Positions 49,057 through 61,135 of a DNA stretch of 64,000 bases are shown one piece after another; the stretch's first letter is position 1, and each line of letters starts with the position of its first letter. Made by a program: the position numbers and the translations under genes. The stretch spans positions 71,672,817-71,736,816 of the forward strand of contig CM043701.1 in the NCBI GenBank assembly GCA_023935145.1. The letters are read 5' to 3'. The notes beneath the pieces were generated by a model. It did no database searches. It was not told the DNA's origin and saw nothing but the letters and a program-made list of their open reading frames with translations. The DNA comes from Bretschneidera sinensis (lineage: Eukaryota > Streptophyta > Magnoliopsida > Brassicales > Akaniaceae).

Positions 49057-50313
49057 TGTAGCTCGAGGTTTCAACCCAAGAGAGCGGGTGAATTGGGTTT
49101 TTAAAAACTTTTTGCGGAATTAATACAAGTTTATAAAAACTGATAAGCAACAAACAATTAATACAAGTAAAGTGCTGTAAATAAGGAGTTTAAGGAAAAA
49201 GGATGCAAACATAGTTTATAGTGGTTTGGCAATATCGGATTTGTTCCGACCCTACGTCCACTCTCTTCAAGGAACACCTTGAAGTAATCCACTAAGAAAA
49301 CTTAGTCGCACAACTTAGCCGGGTGTTGCATAAACCGTACACAAGCAAATTACAGGAGTTGCTTAAACCGAACAATCCCCTTCCTTTCGGAAGTTTCCCC
49401 TTCCTCTCGGAAGTAATCCATTTACAAAGATGGTGTAAAGTAAAAGGTAAAGAGACAGCAAATGAAAGCTTATTACAACAGAAATGTCTCTCTTTCAAAG
49501 TGAAGCTTGAAGAAATGGCTCAACAAGATTATTTCAAAGCTTTTTGTGTTTCAAAAATATTAAAACTTGATTATGTGGGATCAACTCTTTTTGAATATAT
49601 ACAGCTTGTTATTGAATGCTTAACTGAATGGGTTTATATAGCAATCAATTAATATGGCCGTTTAGGACTTTAATTTGAAAAATATTTACTTCAAAATGTT
49701 CAAATTTGGAGTCCAGCGGTCATTTTTTTGAACTACCAGTCGACTGGGTCGAGATACCAGTCGACTGGGTTCACTTGAAAAAATCACGTTTTCAGACCTT
49801 CTGGGTATCCAATTGACTGGTATATATCATCCAGTCGACTGGGGATTTTCTGTCCATTTTATCAGTCGACTGAGTTTATTCATCTAGTCGACTGGGGACT
49901 TACTGTCCATGTACCAGTCGACTGGGTTAATTCATCCAGTCGACTGGGGACCTTCTGTCCCATATACCAGTCGACTGGTATGTGTGCCCAGTCGACTGGG
50001 TTGTCTTCCAACCCAGTTTTTTTTTTTTTTTCTGTTTTTCATTAAAAACATTTTAAAACAATGGTTTTTAGAAAATCTTTTGTGTTCGAGCCATTGAACA
50101 AGCTAATACAATGTATAAGTGAGACTTACATTGGTTCTAAACCTTAAGACCTATACTAGATCTTCAGTCTTCACTTGATACTTGATTTGGTTCGAGTTCT
50201 TGCACTTTGTTCCTTGGTTGAATGTGTTTGATCCTTAATACAACTTAGTTTAAACTTGTTAGTTAAATAACAGTTGTGTTTTGCCATCATTAAAATACGG
50301 GCGAGGGTCAACA
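49057..50313 (-). repeat. 5' LTR of the Copia element
   Basis: 1257 bp, TG...CA ends on both strands, matching 39741-41292 apart from the plastid block there. It holds the palindrome cluster 49735-50000. Confidence 0.92.
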
Positions 50314-51229
50314 CTTCTCTTTTCAACCATCCCCAATTTCTTACAAACAATATATTTTCATTCAGGCATTTTTGGTTTTTTTTTTGGAATCTACTCCTTG
50401 ATAACTTGCCACAAACCCCAACTTATCATCTTTCATAACTTAGGTTGTGGTAGTATTCAAAACCAACTCATTTCTTAACTCTCTTTATGTTTTATTTTAA
50501 TGTGTGCATTTAGGTCCTCTTAAAGGGTAAGGATATAGTGTTTAAGCTCAAAAAGGGGTAGGTTATAATGGGCTAAAAACAAGAAAAACATGGTCTCTTA
50601 TTATGGCTCAAAGGGGTGACTAGCAATCAAAATGAAAAATAGTAGGCTAAAAAGGCTCAAACGATCCAACAATGGCCTAAATCATCTCCCTAATGGTGTG
50701 AATCCTAGGATTTCGCCTTGAAAATTCATCAAATAGTTTCTAGAGTGTTTTGAGACCAATCATAAAATCAAAATCCACATAAAGCTTCTCTAAACATACA
50801 AAGACTATCAATCCTCACAATCATATTTAGAAATAGCATAAATCTCAAACAATTGCAGACTAGACATGCAACCCACTCTTAAACTCATGCAAAATCCAAC
50901 TCAATTGAAAACTACATACAAACGCCACATGATATGCCATCATTGAGCATATGAATCAACCCAAACATCAAACTTAGTCTTTCTTTTTATATAATTTAAC
51001 TTTTTTAAAATATAATTCTAAGGATAATGAAACCAAAAAACTCTTAAAATCCTAAGGACAATAAAACAAAAAACAAAAATAAAATAAAAGCTTAAAAAAT
51101 AATAAAAATATAACAATACATCATCCACCCCTAACCTAAATTGGGCAATGTCCTCATTGCTATGAAGAGTAAAATAAACTGAACCAAACTAAAAACTAAA
51201 TGAAAAATAAAAAAAAAAAATTGGGTTCC

Positions 51230-52488
51230 TGATAAGTGCTTAAATAGTCATATTTAAGCCCCTTAATTTACACTTGTTAGGCTCTTTGTTTATCTATTTT
51301 AGTATATTCTACTTCATTTTTGTGTTTTCTGTGTTTTTCATAGGTCTTTGAAGAAAATAAGACATTTTGGAGCTCTAAAGAATAAAAAGTGAAGATCTGC
51401 AAACCAGCAAGGTGCCCTTGAACGCACCTCTCTTGTGATCGAGTGCACACTCAAAAGGCTCGAGCGTACACATGCACTCGAGCGCAGACCTATGTGATCG
51501 AGCGCACACGCACCAGAGGCAGCAAAGCCAGATTTGGAAAGAAGTCTTCAGACCTTAAATTAGAAATTAGGGTTTCGGGGCACCCTTAGAACCCTATATA
51601 TAGACTTGTAAAACACATAAAACATACCTTTTGATTTTGGCTTTTGAGTTGTAAGCTTTGGAGGAGAATTGACGACTCTTCTCTCGGGTTTATTTTTTCC
51701 CCTTTATTTTTACTTTATGAATATGTTTAGCATCACAACCATGTGTAACTAAACCCTAGTAAGGGCTTTGTTGAAGCCCTAATTATGTTTAACCAATAAT
51801 TTAGTATTGGCACCTTTGCAATATTTATGCTGTGATTCTTGATTTGATTAATACCTGTTTTTTATTTAAATTCCTCATATGTGTATGTCTGATCAACGTA
51901 TACATGTGGTATGGATTAGTTAGTTGAATCAACTTGGATGACCGAGTCTTAGGTTTAACAATAGTAACAAAAGAAATCCATGCCGAATTCTTGAGTTAAC
52001 CAACATGGGAAACCGGGAGTGGACCAAGCCCTAGGTCTCGTGTGGTTGTCGATTTCCATAGATTCTATGCTCTCTTAAGGAATAACTCAGTATACACCAT
52101 GCTGAATCCCTTAAGAGAGAAAAGAGTTAGAGTATACACCATGCCTAACTCGTTGCTTAAGGGAATCAATAACTTAAGGAGTGGACCAAGCCCTTAGGTT
52201 GACAAATATTAGGTATTCATAGCATGAGTAGAGCATTGGCATATTGTTTTGTTGGGGTAGCATGATTAGTGGTAGATATCAAGTCCCTACGTCTTTATCA
52301 TTATCAATCTAGACTCAATATTTATTTCTATCATTTTTACATTGTGAAACTGATTCTAAATTGAAATTCACCAATCCCTGTGGAGATGATCTCGTATTTG
52401 CACACTATGCAACTGTTGACCTTGTGCACTTGTAAGTAAAACAAGTTCGATTATTTGCTTAATAATTTAGGTAGATAAACGCACAACA
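51230..52488 (+). repeat. 5' LTR of the nested Gypsy element
   Basis: Begins TGATAAGTGCTTAAATAGTC and ends gcacaaca. It holds a cluster of (t)gatcgagcgcac-type motifs at about 51418-51535, a TATA-like ccctatatatagactt at about 51592, and the shared segment with ttaagagagaaaagagttag. Confidence 0.92.
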
Positions 52489-52490
52489 AG

Positions 52491-52514
52491 TTTTTGGCAC
52501 CGTTGCCGAGGATT
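52491..52514 (+). promoter_or_regulatory. Primer-binding site, tRNA-Asp type
   Basis: tttttggcaccgttgccgag just after the 5' LTR matches the Athila-style site TGGCGCCGTTGCCGGGG with a few C-to-A or G-to-A changes. Confidence 0.8.
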
Positions 52515-52859
52515 GCGCTAAATTTCTTTCTAGAATTATTTTTTGTTTAGTTTAATCATTGTTATTTTTATTTTATTCTGTTTTATTTTTATCAAAAATC
52601 TCAAAATTTTAAGTTTTTTGTTTTTTCGCCCTTATTTTTGTTTCATCAAAACCCTAATCTATCTCCTTTTTGTTTTCTGTTTCAGGCACTATAGCAGAAC
52701 TCTTTATGCCACTTGCGATTGAGCGCACCTCTTTGTGCGATCGAGCACACTTAAGGCAGAGAGTGCCCGAGCAGCAGTGTTGATCTGCTGCACTGAAGCA
52801 ATTGTTACTGATTCATGCACGGGCTTCGATCCAGACATCCAAAGTTCCTTCCCCTCGAT

Positions 52860-54283
52860 ACCGAGTTTGAGCGAACTATTTGACAGAGGCTTAGAAACAA
52901 CTCTGAAAAGGTAGAAGAAGAAATCAAGGAAGAAGCACCAATAGTAGAACAGATCGAAAATCAACAACCACCTAAGCAGAGACGGATGAAGCAATCTTTC
53001 ATCCCACAAAACCTCGACCAGCCATCTTGCATTGCTTATCAACCAGAGGCGGAAGGCAACTACTACATATCTTCGCAGATACTCAGTGCATGGACTTACT
53101 TTAGGGGTACACCTAATGAGGATCCACACTTGCGCCTTCGAAAGTTCTTTGATCTCTGCAAGTTCCAGCACATCCAAGGCTTAGACCAAGAAGGAATCAG
53201 GTTAATTCTTTTCCCTTTTTCCTTAAAAGATAATGCTAAACTGTGGTACAATTCATTGCCTACAGTTCCTATCCACACTTGGGAGTAGTTAGCTAGCAAG
53301 TTCCTAAGAAAATTTTTCCCAGCCCAAAAGACAAGGCAAATGAGGAAGGAGATCCAGTCTTTCCAACAAAAGGATGGAGATCTATTCTTTTAGGCATGGG
53401 GACATTTCAACGAGCTGCTACTTAAATGCCCACATCACAATCTACCTCAGGATAAACTGGTACAAGCTTTCTATGAAGGTTTAAGTGATACTAATAAAAG
53501 TATTGTGGATTCAGGTTGTGGAGGAGTGCTGATGGAGAAAAGCAGCGAAGAAGCCATGGAGCTATTTGAGACCTTAAGTGAACACACCCAACAATTCTTC
53601 TCTCAACGTAGACATGGATCCAAGAGCAAAGGTATGTATGAGGTGAACCAAAATGGAGGATCCTCTACCCAAATAGCTGCTGTGGAGAGGAAACTAGATC
53701 TGCTAGTTAAAGCTATAGCTGCTTAGAATGCATCACCTAATCCACCAGCTACACCACTCCAGGTATGTGCTATATGTTCTCAATTTGATCATAATACTGA
53801 GACATGTCCCTTGTGACATGTCCCTTTTATTCATCTGCAGACCCTGACCAAGCAAATTATGTGGGACCAAACAACTATCCACCAAAGAACAATCCATATG
53901 CAAACACTTACAAACCTGGATGGCGAAATCACCCTAAATTCTCTTGGAGCAACAATCAGAACAGTCAAGGGCAGCAAAGGAACTCCCAACCAGCAGCCCA
54001 CTCAGTTCTCGAAACAAAGAAAAATGACCTAGAGAGTCTTGTGAGGCAACTGGCAACTCAGCAACAACAGTTGGTATCCCAACACCAAAAACTGATGAAT
54101 TCACAAGAACAGTTAATGGCAGAAAAAAGACAATTTCAGACTAAGATAAGACAAACCACTGCAAAACATGAACAAGCCATTCAAGGACTAGAGGTACAAA
54201 TGGAGAAATTGGCCAAGGAACTGAGTAGCAGAAAGCAAGGTGAGCTTCCAGCCCAACCATTACCTAATCCAAGAGGACATTAG
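52860..54283 (+). pseudogene. Gypsy gag remnant
   Basis: Open pieces 52986-53285, 53505-53723 and 53804-54283 form one gag. The core reads DPHLRLRKFFDLCKFQHIQG, FSLKDNAKLWYNSLP, HTWE, FLRKFFPAQKTRQMRKEIQS and LVQAFYEGLS, typical of retrotrans_gag. A Gln-rich coiled-coil tail follows (LATQQQQLVSQHQKLMNSQE). TAG codons at 53286, about 53391, 53724 and 54281 fall where Gln is expected (for example WE-x-LASKF, F-x-AWGHFNELL). A short duplication near 53805-53825 shifts the frame. Confidence 0.85.
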
Positions 54284-54295
54284 CAACTTAATGTT

Positions 54296-55403
54296 GTGAC
54301 AACCCTAAGAAGTGGTAAGATCATAGGCATTGATAAGCCTGCTCAAGCATCTCCAGACAAAGCATCCACATCTAAGGTAAGTGAGATGGAGAAGGTGAAT
54401 GCACCACCCTTCCCTCAAAGGTTAGTAAAGCCAAAGAAAGAGACTAAATCGATTGACAATTTCGAAATTTTGAGAAAAGTAGAGATTAACATTCCTTTAT
54501 TAGATGCAATTAAACAAATTCCTCTATATGCTAATTTTTTGAAAGATTGTTGCACTAACAAAAGAAAGCTTCAGGAACATGAGACAGTGGCTTTGACTAA
54601 AGAGGTAAATGATGTGCTATTAAGAAAACTACCACCAAAATTGAAATATCTGGGTAGTTTCACTATTCCCTATAGGATAGGTGATAAGCTACTTGAGCAT
54701 GCACTATTGGATCTAGGGGCGCGTGTAAATTTGCTGCCATACACTATGTTCGAGACACTAAGTTTGGGGGAGCTTCAACCGACTTCCATCACCTTGCAAC
54801 TGGCTGACAGAAGCATAAAACGACCAAGAGGCATTCTTGAGGATGTTTTGGTGAAAGTAGGTAAATTTATTTTACCTGCTGATTTTATTGTATTAGATAT
54901 GGAAGAATGTCCTATGCCGTTACATTTACCTGTAATTTTAGGAAGACCCTTTTATTATAACTGCTGATACAAATATTAATGTGAAAAAGGGTGTTGTCAC
55001 TATGAAGGTAAAGGATGAGGAGATAGAATTTAAAATATTTGATACATTAAATTCACCCAAAGATAATATAGAATGTTCTAATATATGTTTAATGCAAGAT
55101 GTTGTTAAGCAAATTTTTCAGGTCCATCACAATGATCCATTGGAGACCACCCCCCATAGTGTCACATGATTAGAGATCAAGCCAGAATATGATGATGTTA
55201 TTAAGGACATCAATAAAGCTATGCACCTCTTCAAGGCCGCACCTAAGCATCCAAGTAAGTGTATTGCTCCAGTTGAACCTCCTAAGCCTACTAATATTAC
55301 TCTTCTCTCTTCTATTGTCCAGGCACCAAAATTGAAGATGAAACAGTTGTCAAGAGCACTTGAGTCATATGCAATGGACTTCAAGTGCCCCCTTCAAAGA
55401 GAG
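54296..55403 (+). pseudogene. Gypsy protease remnant, pol truncated after it
   Basis: TTLRSGK opens the region. The retropepsin part has LLDLGARVNLLPYTMFETL, QLADRSIKRPRGILEDVLVK, FIVLDME and VILGRPF. A 1-nt shift near 54955 and a TGA near 55168 interrupt it. The catalytic DLGA is intact. The frame ends FKCPLQRE at 55403. No RT motif (YRKLN, MDD) follows, so pol has been lost by deletion. Confidence 0.82.
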
Positions 55404-55559
55404 TAACACTAAATCTATTATAGAGAGTGCTTGAGTAATTCCCACTTTCATAACCATATAGCTCAAGCACCTCTATCAACGTTAGTGGTACTAAGGCCAC
55501 TAAAATACAGTATGGTTGTATTGTTCTAAACTCTTTATGTTAGTCTTGGTAAGGTTTCA

Positions 55560-56215
55560 ATTTTATATACTTACTGCCTTGCGCTCGAGCGCACCACACA
55601 GTGTGATCGAGCGCATATCCCCTATGCTATATAGCGCGCGAGCGCAACCCATCACATACTTGTGCACTAGTGCGATCGAGTGCACTTTACCATGCACTCG
55701 AGCGCACTCGGGGCAGAGAAGGCACGACATTTAGCTCACAAAACCTATTTACTTCTATTTACGCTCAAGCGCACATTTTTTTTCTGTCTGTCGCACTCGC
55801 CCTTGTTCTACACAAATTCCACCTCATGTGTCCCTCTTACCACCGAAAATTCTTACCAATCACCACCCTACCACCGTAAACCACCCTAAAACTAGCCCAC
55901 ACCTCCTCCTTCCCCATCGCACACCCACTCCCTTCCTAAATACACAAGGTATACCCATTTTCGTTTCTAATGAGTTACACTCAAACACACATGATTCATG
56001 ATTTTTAATTTACTTCTATTGTGTGTTTACCTTTTGTTTTGATTGTTTTGTTTCATGCTTACAGGAGGTTGGGATCGAGTTCGTGTGAATTTCACAGCTT
56101 CAAGCTTCTAACGCACAGAAACTGTTCGACCAATTACCTGAACGAGTGCGATCGAGCGCTAGGCCCTTGTGATCGAGTGCACCTCAATCCGTGCGATTGA
56201 GCCCACCATCACTTG
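55560..56215. repeat. Cluster of CTCGAGCGCAC / GATCGAGCGCAC motifs
   Basis: At least ten copies of a motif with core tcgagcgcac, often in the near-palindromic form tgcgctcgagcgca, in two groups (55564-55790 and 56139-56215) just before the extra ORF. The same motif also stands at 51418-51535, 52708-52750 and 58975-59080. Confidence 0.85.
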
Positions 56216-57376
56216 GGATCAAGCACGTTTACACCAGAAGCCTCCACTAAAATGCCTAAACAAGTAGCTTCCAGTTCCCAAGCCTCCAGCAGTCGCTCCC
56301 AATCCACCTGGCCTAGTTTCGAACAACGCAAAATATTGTTCGAGACTACATTCAATATAGATGGGGACTTCAAGAGCTTGGACGCCATAAGATGGGCAGT
56401 CCAAGAATTTAAGGCCCGGGGACTCAAGCGGTTGTTCAAGCCGGTTTGCTCAACAGACTATACACGATTCGTTGTCAGCTTCTGTGAGAACCTGTCCTAT
56501 GACTGCACCCGACCAAAGATCCTATCCTCCTTAGTCCAGGGCAGATTCATTGAGCTGACCACTGCTGACATCGCCACTGCCCTCCACTGCTGTGATAAGT
56601 CCCCTCTGGAGGACAGCCATATAGAGGAGCAGCCAGACCCATTTTCATTGCCCCACATCATCGAGGATATGTGTGCGGGCCAATACGCTGATCGCCACAA
56701 TAACGCAGGGAACCGATCGAAATTGCCTCCTCACCTATGGTTAATGGACTCCATCATTCAGTGTAATGTGTGCCCCTCAGGGCACAAGACTCAGATGAGG
56801 GACCAGTTCATATAGGCCCTATACACTTTTCATCGAGGTCACTGGTACTCCATACCATCTGTCATATGGAGCCAGATACACAAGTTTTGGGACCATGTGC
56901 ATAGGCATTAGACCACCATGGCTAATGCATAGGGACTCCCATTCCCTTTCCTACTCAGCCACATCTTCAAGAAGAAGGAGATCAAGAGCTTCTCTGTTAA
57001 CGGACCAGTGAGCAACCACCCTTTCTTCGGGAAGGCCCGGTGGAGCCTGAGTCAGTCTCATATACCCCGAGGACCGCGAGTGCATGTCCCTGCTACTGAG
57101 ACTGTGGCGGATGATCCTATGAACACTGAGTATCCCACAGAGAGCCCTATTTGGGAGAAAGACCAGCCAGACATAGGGTTCACACTGTCCTCCTTCAGCT
57201 GTAAGCTATCCGACATCCGTTGGGAGGACAAGAATGTGACCCGACTGATCCATCAAAGGATAGATGGTTTGGAGGCACAGTTTACACGACATGAGGCGAT
57301 GCTACATGCCATCCTCGATCGCCTACCTCTCACACCCGGTACCCCTTTGACTGTACCACCCGACGACCAGCAGTGA
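56213..57376 (+). pseudogene. Extra 3' ORF of the nested Gypsy ('putative plant transposon protein' type)
   Basis: One frame of 388 codons is broken by three TAG codons (56813, about 56908, about 56929). The Ser-rich N terminus (VASSSQASSSRSQS) is followed by FEQRKILFETTFNIDGDFKS, RLFKPVCSTDYTRFVVSFCE, VQGRFIELTTADIATAL and LPPHLWLMDSIIQCNVCPSG. A hydrophilic end follows with LIHQRIDGLEAQFTRHEAML, predicted helical. Order and wording match the family seen in the Copia ORF at 42016-43206 (N-terminal low complexity, capsid-like middle, C-terminal helix). The true start may lie slightly upstream. The function is unknown. Confidence 0.6.
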
Positions 57377-58801
57377 GAGGATACCCCGTCTGGCTGAAGA
57401 CATAAAACTTAGCGCTCATGGGAGGCACCCTACAACATATCCTTTTCACTATAGTATTTTATTTTCTTGTTAGTATTTATGTTTATTTAACTATTTAGTA
57501 TCCATATTTCTTGTTTTCTAGCACAATATTTGTTTTTCTTTTTCATGATCATAGTGCGTGCATCAAGTTCAAGTTTGGGGGCATGCTACGAGCCATGTCA
57601 ACCATCTAGTTCTCCATTTCCTAGGTCAAATCTTTCTATGTCACTCACACATTAAGGACAACGTATATATTAGGTTTGGGGGTAGGGGAAAACATATGCA
57701 CACATTATGTCCCAGTTTGTTTTAAAAAAATAAATGCATGTTCATTTTGTTTTGAAAATTTTGGTTGATTTAAAACAAATATGATAAAACTTTATTAGTA
57801 AGCTTAAAATCTAGAAAACATAGCCTAGTAATAAGAATTTTAAAAGTTTAGTTACATACCTCAAGGCACTTAGGAATTCACAAAGTTTGATCTAAAACTG
57901 ACACAAGCACATTAGCACACTGTGTGGGGTATGACATCTAATTTTTATGTATATGTTTCCATGACCTAACTGTAATCAGATAAGTTGCTAGAAGAATATT
58001 TTGGCATAGAAAAATAAAGAAAAATGTCCATCATGCAAAAAGAGAAAATAAAATGCTCCTAAAGATCTTTAAATAAACTTTCCACTGAGTAACTAGACCT
58101 CTTGCCTCAGTAAGCAGTGAGTGTTTACGTCAAAATATTGGAATTAAGCATTTAATGATCATAAAAATTTCCACTGAGTAACTGGACCTTTTGCCTCAGT
58201 AAGCAGTGAGTGTTCACATCAAAAGGTGGGAATTTCACTTGGCAACATTAAGACCTGTTAGTTTCGTAGCCTTTTTTACTCGAGTTAGTAAGTCTTTAGT
58301 GGTGTCTTTACACTTAATGCCCTAAAACCATCTAGTTTGGGAGTCATTAGCTAAACACTCGCTATAAAGGTCAATTAGAAAGCTTAATGGAACTCAACAT
58401 GGCAAAAATATCATGGTGAAAGAAAAAAAAAGAAGAAAAGAAGTAAAAAACTATACCATTATTGTTATGTCTGATAAGGAATTCGATAAAGGTTTGGACA
58501 CCGAAACACTATACATTAGAATTATTTGAAAGCTCCATCTTCTATGTGCTAATTCACCACACACCAAATCAAACTTGCGATACCATAAACCAACCTTGGG
58601 TAAGTAACATAAACTTTTAGAATCCTTATTCACTACAAAAATGTGTTTTTATTATAAGCTTAATCATAAACAATCATCATGGTTTTATGTGCAACCCAAA
58701 TTTTTGGATATCATGAAAGAATGAATTTATCTTTAATTTTACTTTCATATAGTCTTTTGTTTTGTATTGCTAAGGGACTAGCAATATGTAAGTTTGGGGT
58801 G
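57377..58801. other. 3' untranslated part of the nested Gypsy element
   Basis: 1.4 kb without coding. It contains landmark lines aagtttgggggcatgcta (57571) and aggtttgggggtaggg (57671), each like an extra polypurine tract. Two near-identical ~75-bp segments (ttccactgagtaactagacc-ttgcctcagtaagcagtgagtgtt, at about 58079 and 58169) form a short tandem repeat. The functional polypurine tract is just before 58802. Confidence 0.6.
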
Positions 58802-60085
58802 TGAAAAGTGCTTAAATAGTCATATTTAGGCCCCTTAATTTACACTTGTTAGGCTCTTTGTTTATCTATTTTAGTAGATTCTACTTCATTTTTGTGTTTT
58901 CGGTGTTTTTCGTAGGTCTTTGAAGAAAAGAAGACATTTTGGAGCTCTAAGGAATAAAAAGTGAAGATCTACAAACCAGCGAGCGCACCTCTCTTGTAAT
59001 CGAGCGCACAGGCACTTGAGCGGACACTTAGAAGGCTCGAGCGCAGACCTATGTGATCGAGCGCACATGCACAAGAGGCGGCAGAGCCAGATTTGGAAAG
59101 AAGTCTCCGGACCTTAAATTGGAAATTAGGGTTTCGGGGTACCCTTAGAGCCCTATATATAGACTTGTAAAACACAAAAAATATACCTTTTGATTTTGGC
59201 TTTTGAGTTGTAAGCTTTGGAGGAGAATTGACGACTCTTCTCTCGGGTTTATTCTTTACCCTTTATTTTTACTTTATGAATATGTTTAGCATCACAACCA
59301 TGTGTAACTAAACCCTAGTAAGGGCTTAGTTAAACCCTTGATTATGTTTAACCAATAATTAAGTATTGTCGCCTTTGCAATATTTATGCTGTGATTCTTG
59401 ATTTGATTAATACCTGTTTTTTATTTAAATTTCTCATATGTGTATGTGTGATCAACGTATGCATGTGGTATGGATTAGTTAGTTGAATCAATTTGGATGA
59501 CCAAGTCCTGGGTTCAATAATAGTAACAAAAGAAATCCACACCGGATTCTTGGGTTAATCAACATGGGAAACCGGGAGCGGACCAAGCCCTAGGTCTCAT
59601 GTGGTTGCCGATTTCCACAGATCCTATGCTTTCTTAAGGAACAATCAGTATACACCATGTTGAATCCCTTAAGAGAGAAAAGAGTTAGAGTACACCATGT
59701 TGAATCCCTTAAGAGAGAAAAGAGTTAGAGTATACACCATGCCTAACTCGTTGCTTAGGGGAATCAATAGCATCAGGAGTGGATCAAGCCCTTAGGTTGA
59801 CAAACATTAGGTATTCATATCATGAGTAGAGCATTGGCATATTGTTTGTTGGGGTAGCATGATTAGTGGTGGATATCAAGTCCCTACGTCTTTATCATTA
59901 TCAATATAGACTCAATATTTATTTCTATCATTTTTACATTGTGAAACTGATTCTAAATTGAAATTCACCAATCCCTGTGGAGATGATCTCGCATTTGCAC
60001 ACTATGCTACTGTTGACCTTGTTCACTTGCAAGTAAAACAAGTTCGATTATTTGCTTAATAATTTAGGTAGATAAACACATAACT
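58802..60085 (+). repeat. 3' LTR of the nested Gypsy element
   Basis: Matches 51230-52488 with few changes (start tgaaaagtgc for tgataagtgc). It carries a ~45-bp tandem duplication, absent from the 5' LTR, in which cagtatacaccatgttgaat...agagttagagta is repeated (about 59645-59740). Confidence 0.9.
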
Positions 60086-60261
60086 GTTCCCTCCCAGTTA
60101 GCACTTGGTTTAGTGTCGTCAGCTCGACGTGTACCCTTTTTTTGCTCATCAATATATGTTGGTTCGTAAAGTGATACATCATTTGCATCATGTATCTCAA
60201 ACGACTCATAGTAAGGCTTTGGTCTATGCCCGTTCACCTTAAAGACCTTATTAGTTTTCAA
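60064..60261 (-). pseudogene. C-terminal end of the outer Gypsy polyprotein
   Basis: [20 protein letters not shown] then [13 protein letters not shown] is the usual last part of Athila-like integrase polyproteins. The frame runs into the insertion site of the nested Gypsy (60086), so the natural end of the protein lies across the insertion. Confidence 0.7.
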
Positions 60262-60399
60262 ACTCTTGATTGCAACTGCACTATGAGGAAAAACATTAAT
60301 AACAATAAAAGGTCCAATCTAACAGGAACGTAACTTACCAGGAAATAACTTAAGGTGTGAGTGGAATAAAAGGACTTTTTTCTCGACACTAAAATTTTT

Positions 60400-61135
60400 C
60401 CGCACAATCATCCTATTGTGGAACACCTTAGTTTTCTCCTTGTAAGTTCTTGCACTCTCATTGGCATCATTTCATATCTCCTCAAATTCTTGCAACTGGA
60501 GTTTCCTTTGGTTACCCGCGGCATCTATCTCCTTGTTGCATTGCTTTACTGCCCAAAATGCCTTGTGCTCTAATTCAACCAGAAAATGGCAAGGCTTACC
60601 ATAGACTAACTGATAAGGGGACATACCAATGGGCATCTTGTAAGCGATTCTATAAGCCCAAAGTGCATCATCAAGGCGTGAACTCCAATCTTTTTTATTT
60701 GGGTTAGCCATCTTTTCAAGTATGGATTTCACTTCTCAATTCAACACTTCACCTTGCCCATTGGTTTGTGGATGATATGTCATGGATACTTTGTGTTTGA
60801 TGTTATACTTCTTCAACAATGCTTCCACCAACCGATTGCAAAAGTGTGTACCTCTGTCACTGATCATGGCCTTTAGTGTTCCAAACCTTACAAAGATGTT
60901 AGACTTTACAAAATCTACAACAATTTTATAATCATCAGTTTTGGTGGCTTTTGCATCCACCCATTTTGTGACATAATCAATGACAAGTAAAATGTAAAGA
61001 TTATCAAAAGAAGATGGGAAGGGTCCTATGAAATCAATGCCCCAAACATAAAAAATCTCAACCTAAAGTATCGGGGTTTGTGTCATTTGATTCCGGGCAC
61101 CTAAGTTACGTATTCTTTGACAAAGATCACATTAC
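60400..61135 (-). pseudogene. Outer Gypsy integrase domain
   Basis: Pieces 60960-60736 and 60732-60472 give [37 protein letters not shown] and [17 protein letters not shown]. They continue with [20 protein letters not shown] and [20 protein letters not shown]. The third-strand D-G and the SDRGTHF motif are intact. A TGA near 60734 stands where CGA (Arg) is expected. Upstream, - strand frames at 61135-60970 have the zinc-binding and first catalytic part with a TAG. Confidence 0.85.

Larger units (their letters stand above)
39741..50313 (-). mobile_element. 10.6-kb Copia (SIRE/Maximus-like) retrotransposon, complete structure
   Basis: The LTRs are 49057-50313 (5', 1257 bp) and 39741-41292 (3', 1552 bp including a ~296-bp plastid insertion). 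The target duplication CTTCT is perfect (39736-39740 and 50314-50318). A primer site for initiator-Met tRNA (gctctgatacca on +, 49043-49054) lies 2 bp from the 5' LTR, and a polypurine tract (41293-41306) lies beside the 3' LTR. The order gag, protease, integrase, RT, RNase H defines Copia. An extra ORF follows RNase H. Premature stops and one frameshift make it non-autonomous today, but near-identical LTRs show a fairly recent insertion. Confidence 0.93.
51230..60085 (+). mobile_element. Non-autonomous Gypsy (Athila-like) element: gag and protease only, plus an extra ORF
   Basis: LTRs 51230-52488 and 58802-60085 are near-identical direct repeats. The target duplication GTTCC is perfect (51225-51229 and 60086-60090). 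The primer site tttttggcaccgttgccgag (52491 on) is of the tRNA-Asp type used by Athila-like elements. A gtttggggtg tract lies right before the 3' LTR. The interior has gag and protease remnants and a downstream ORF, but RT, RNase H and integrase are absent from the 55400-56200 gap where pol should begin. It must have been mobilised by a related full element. Confidence 0.9.
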
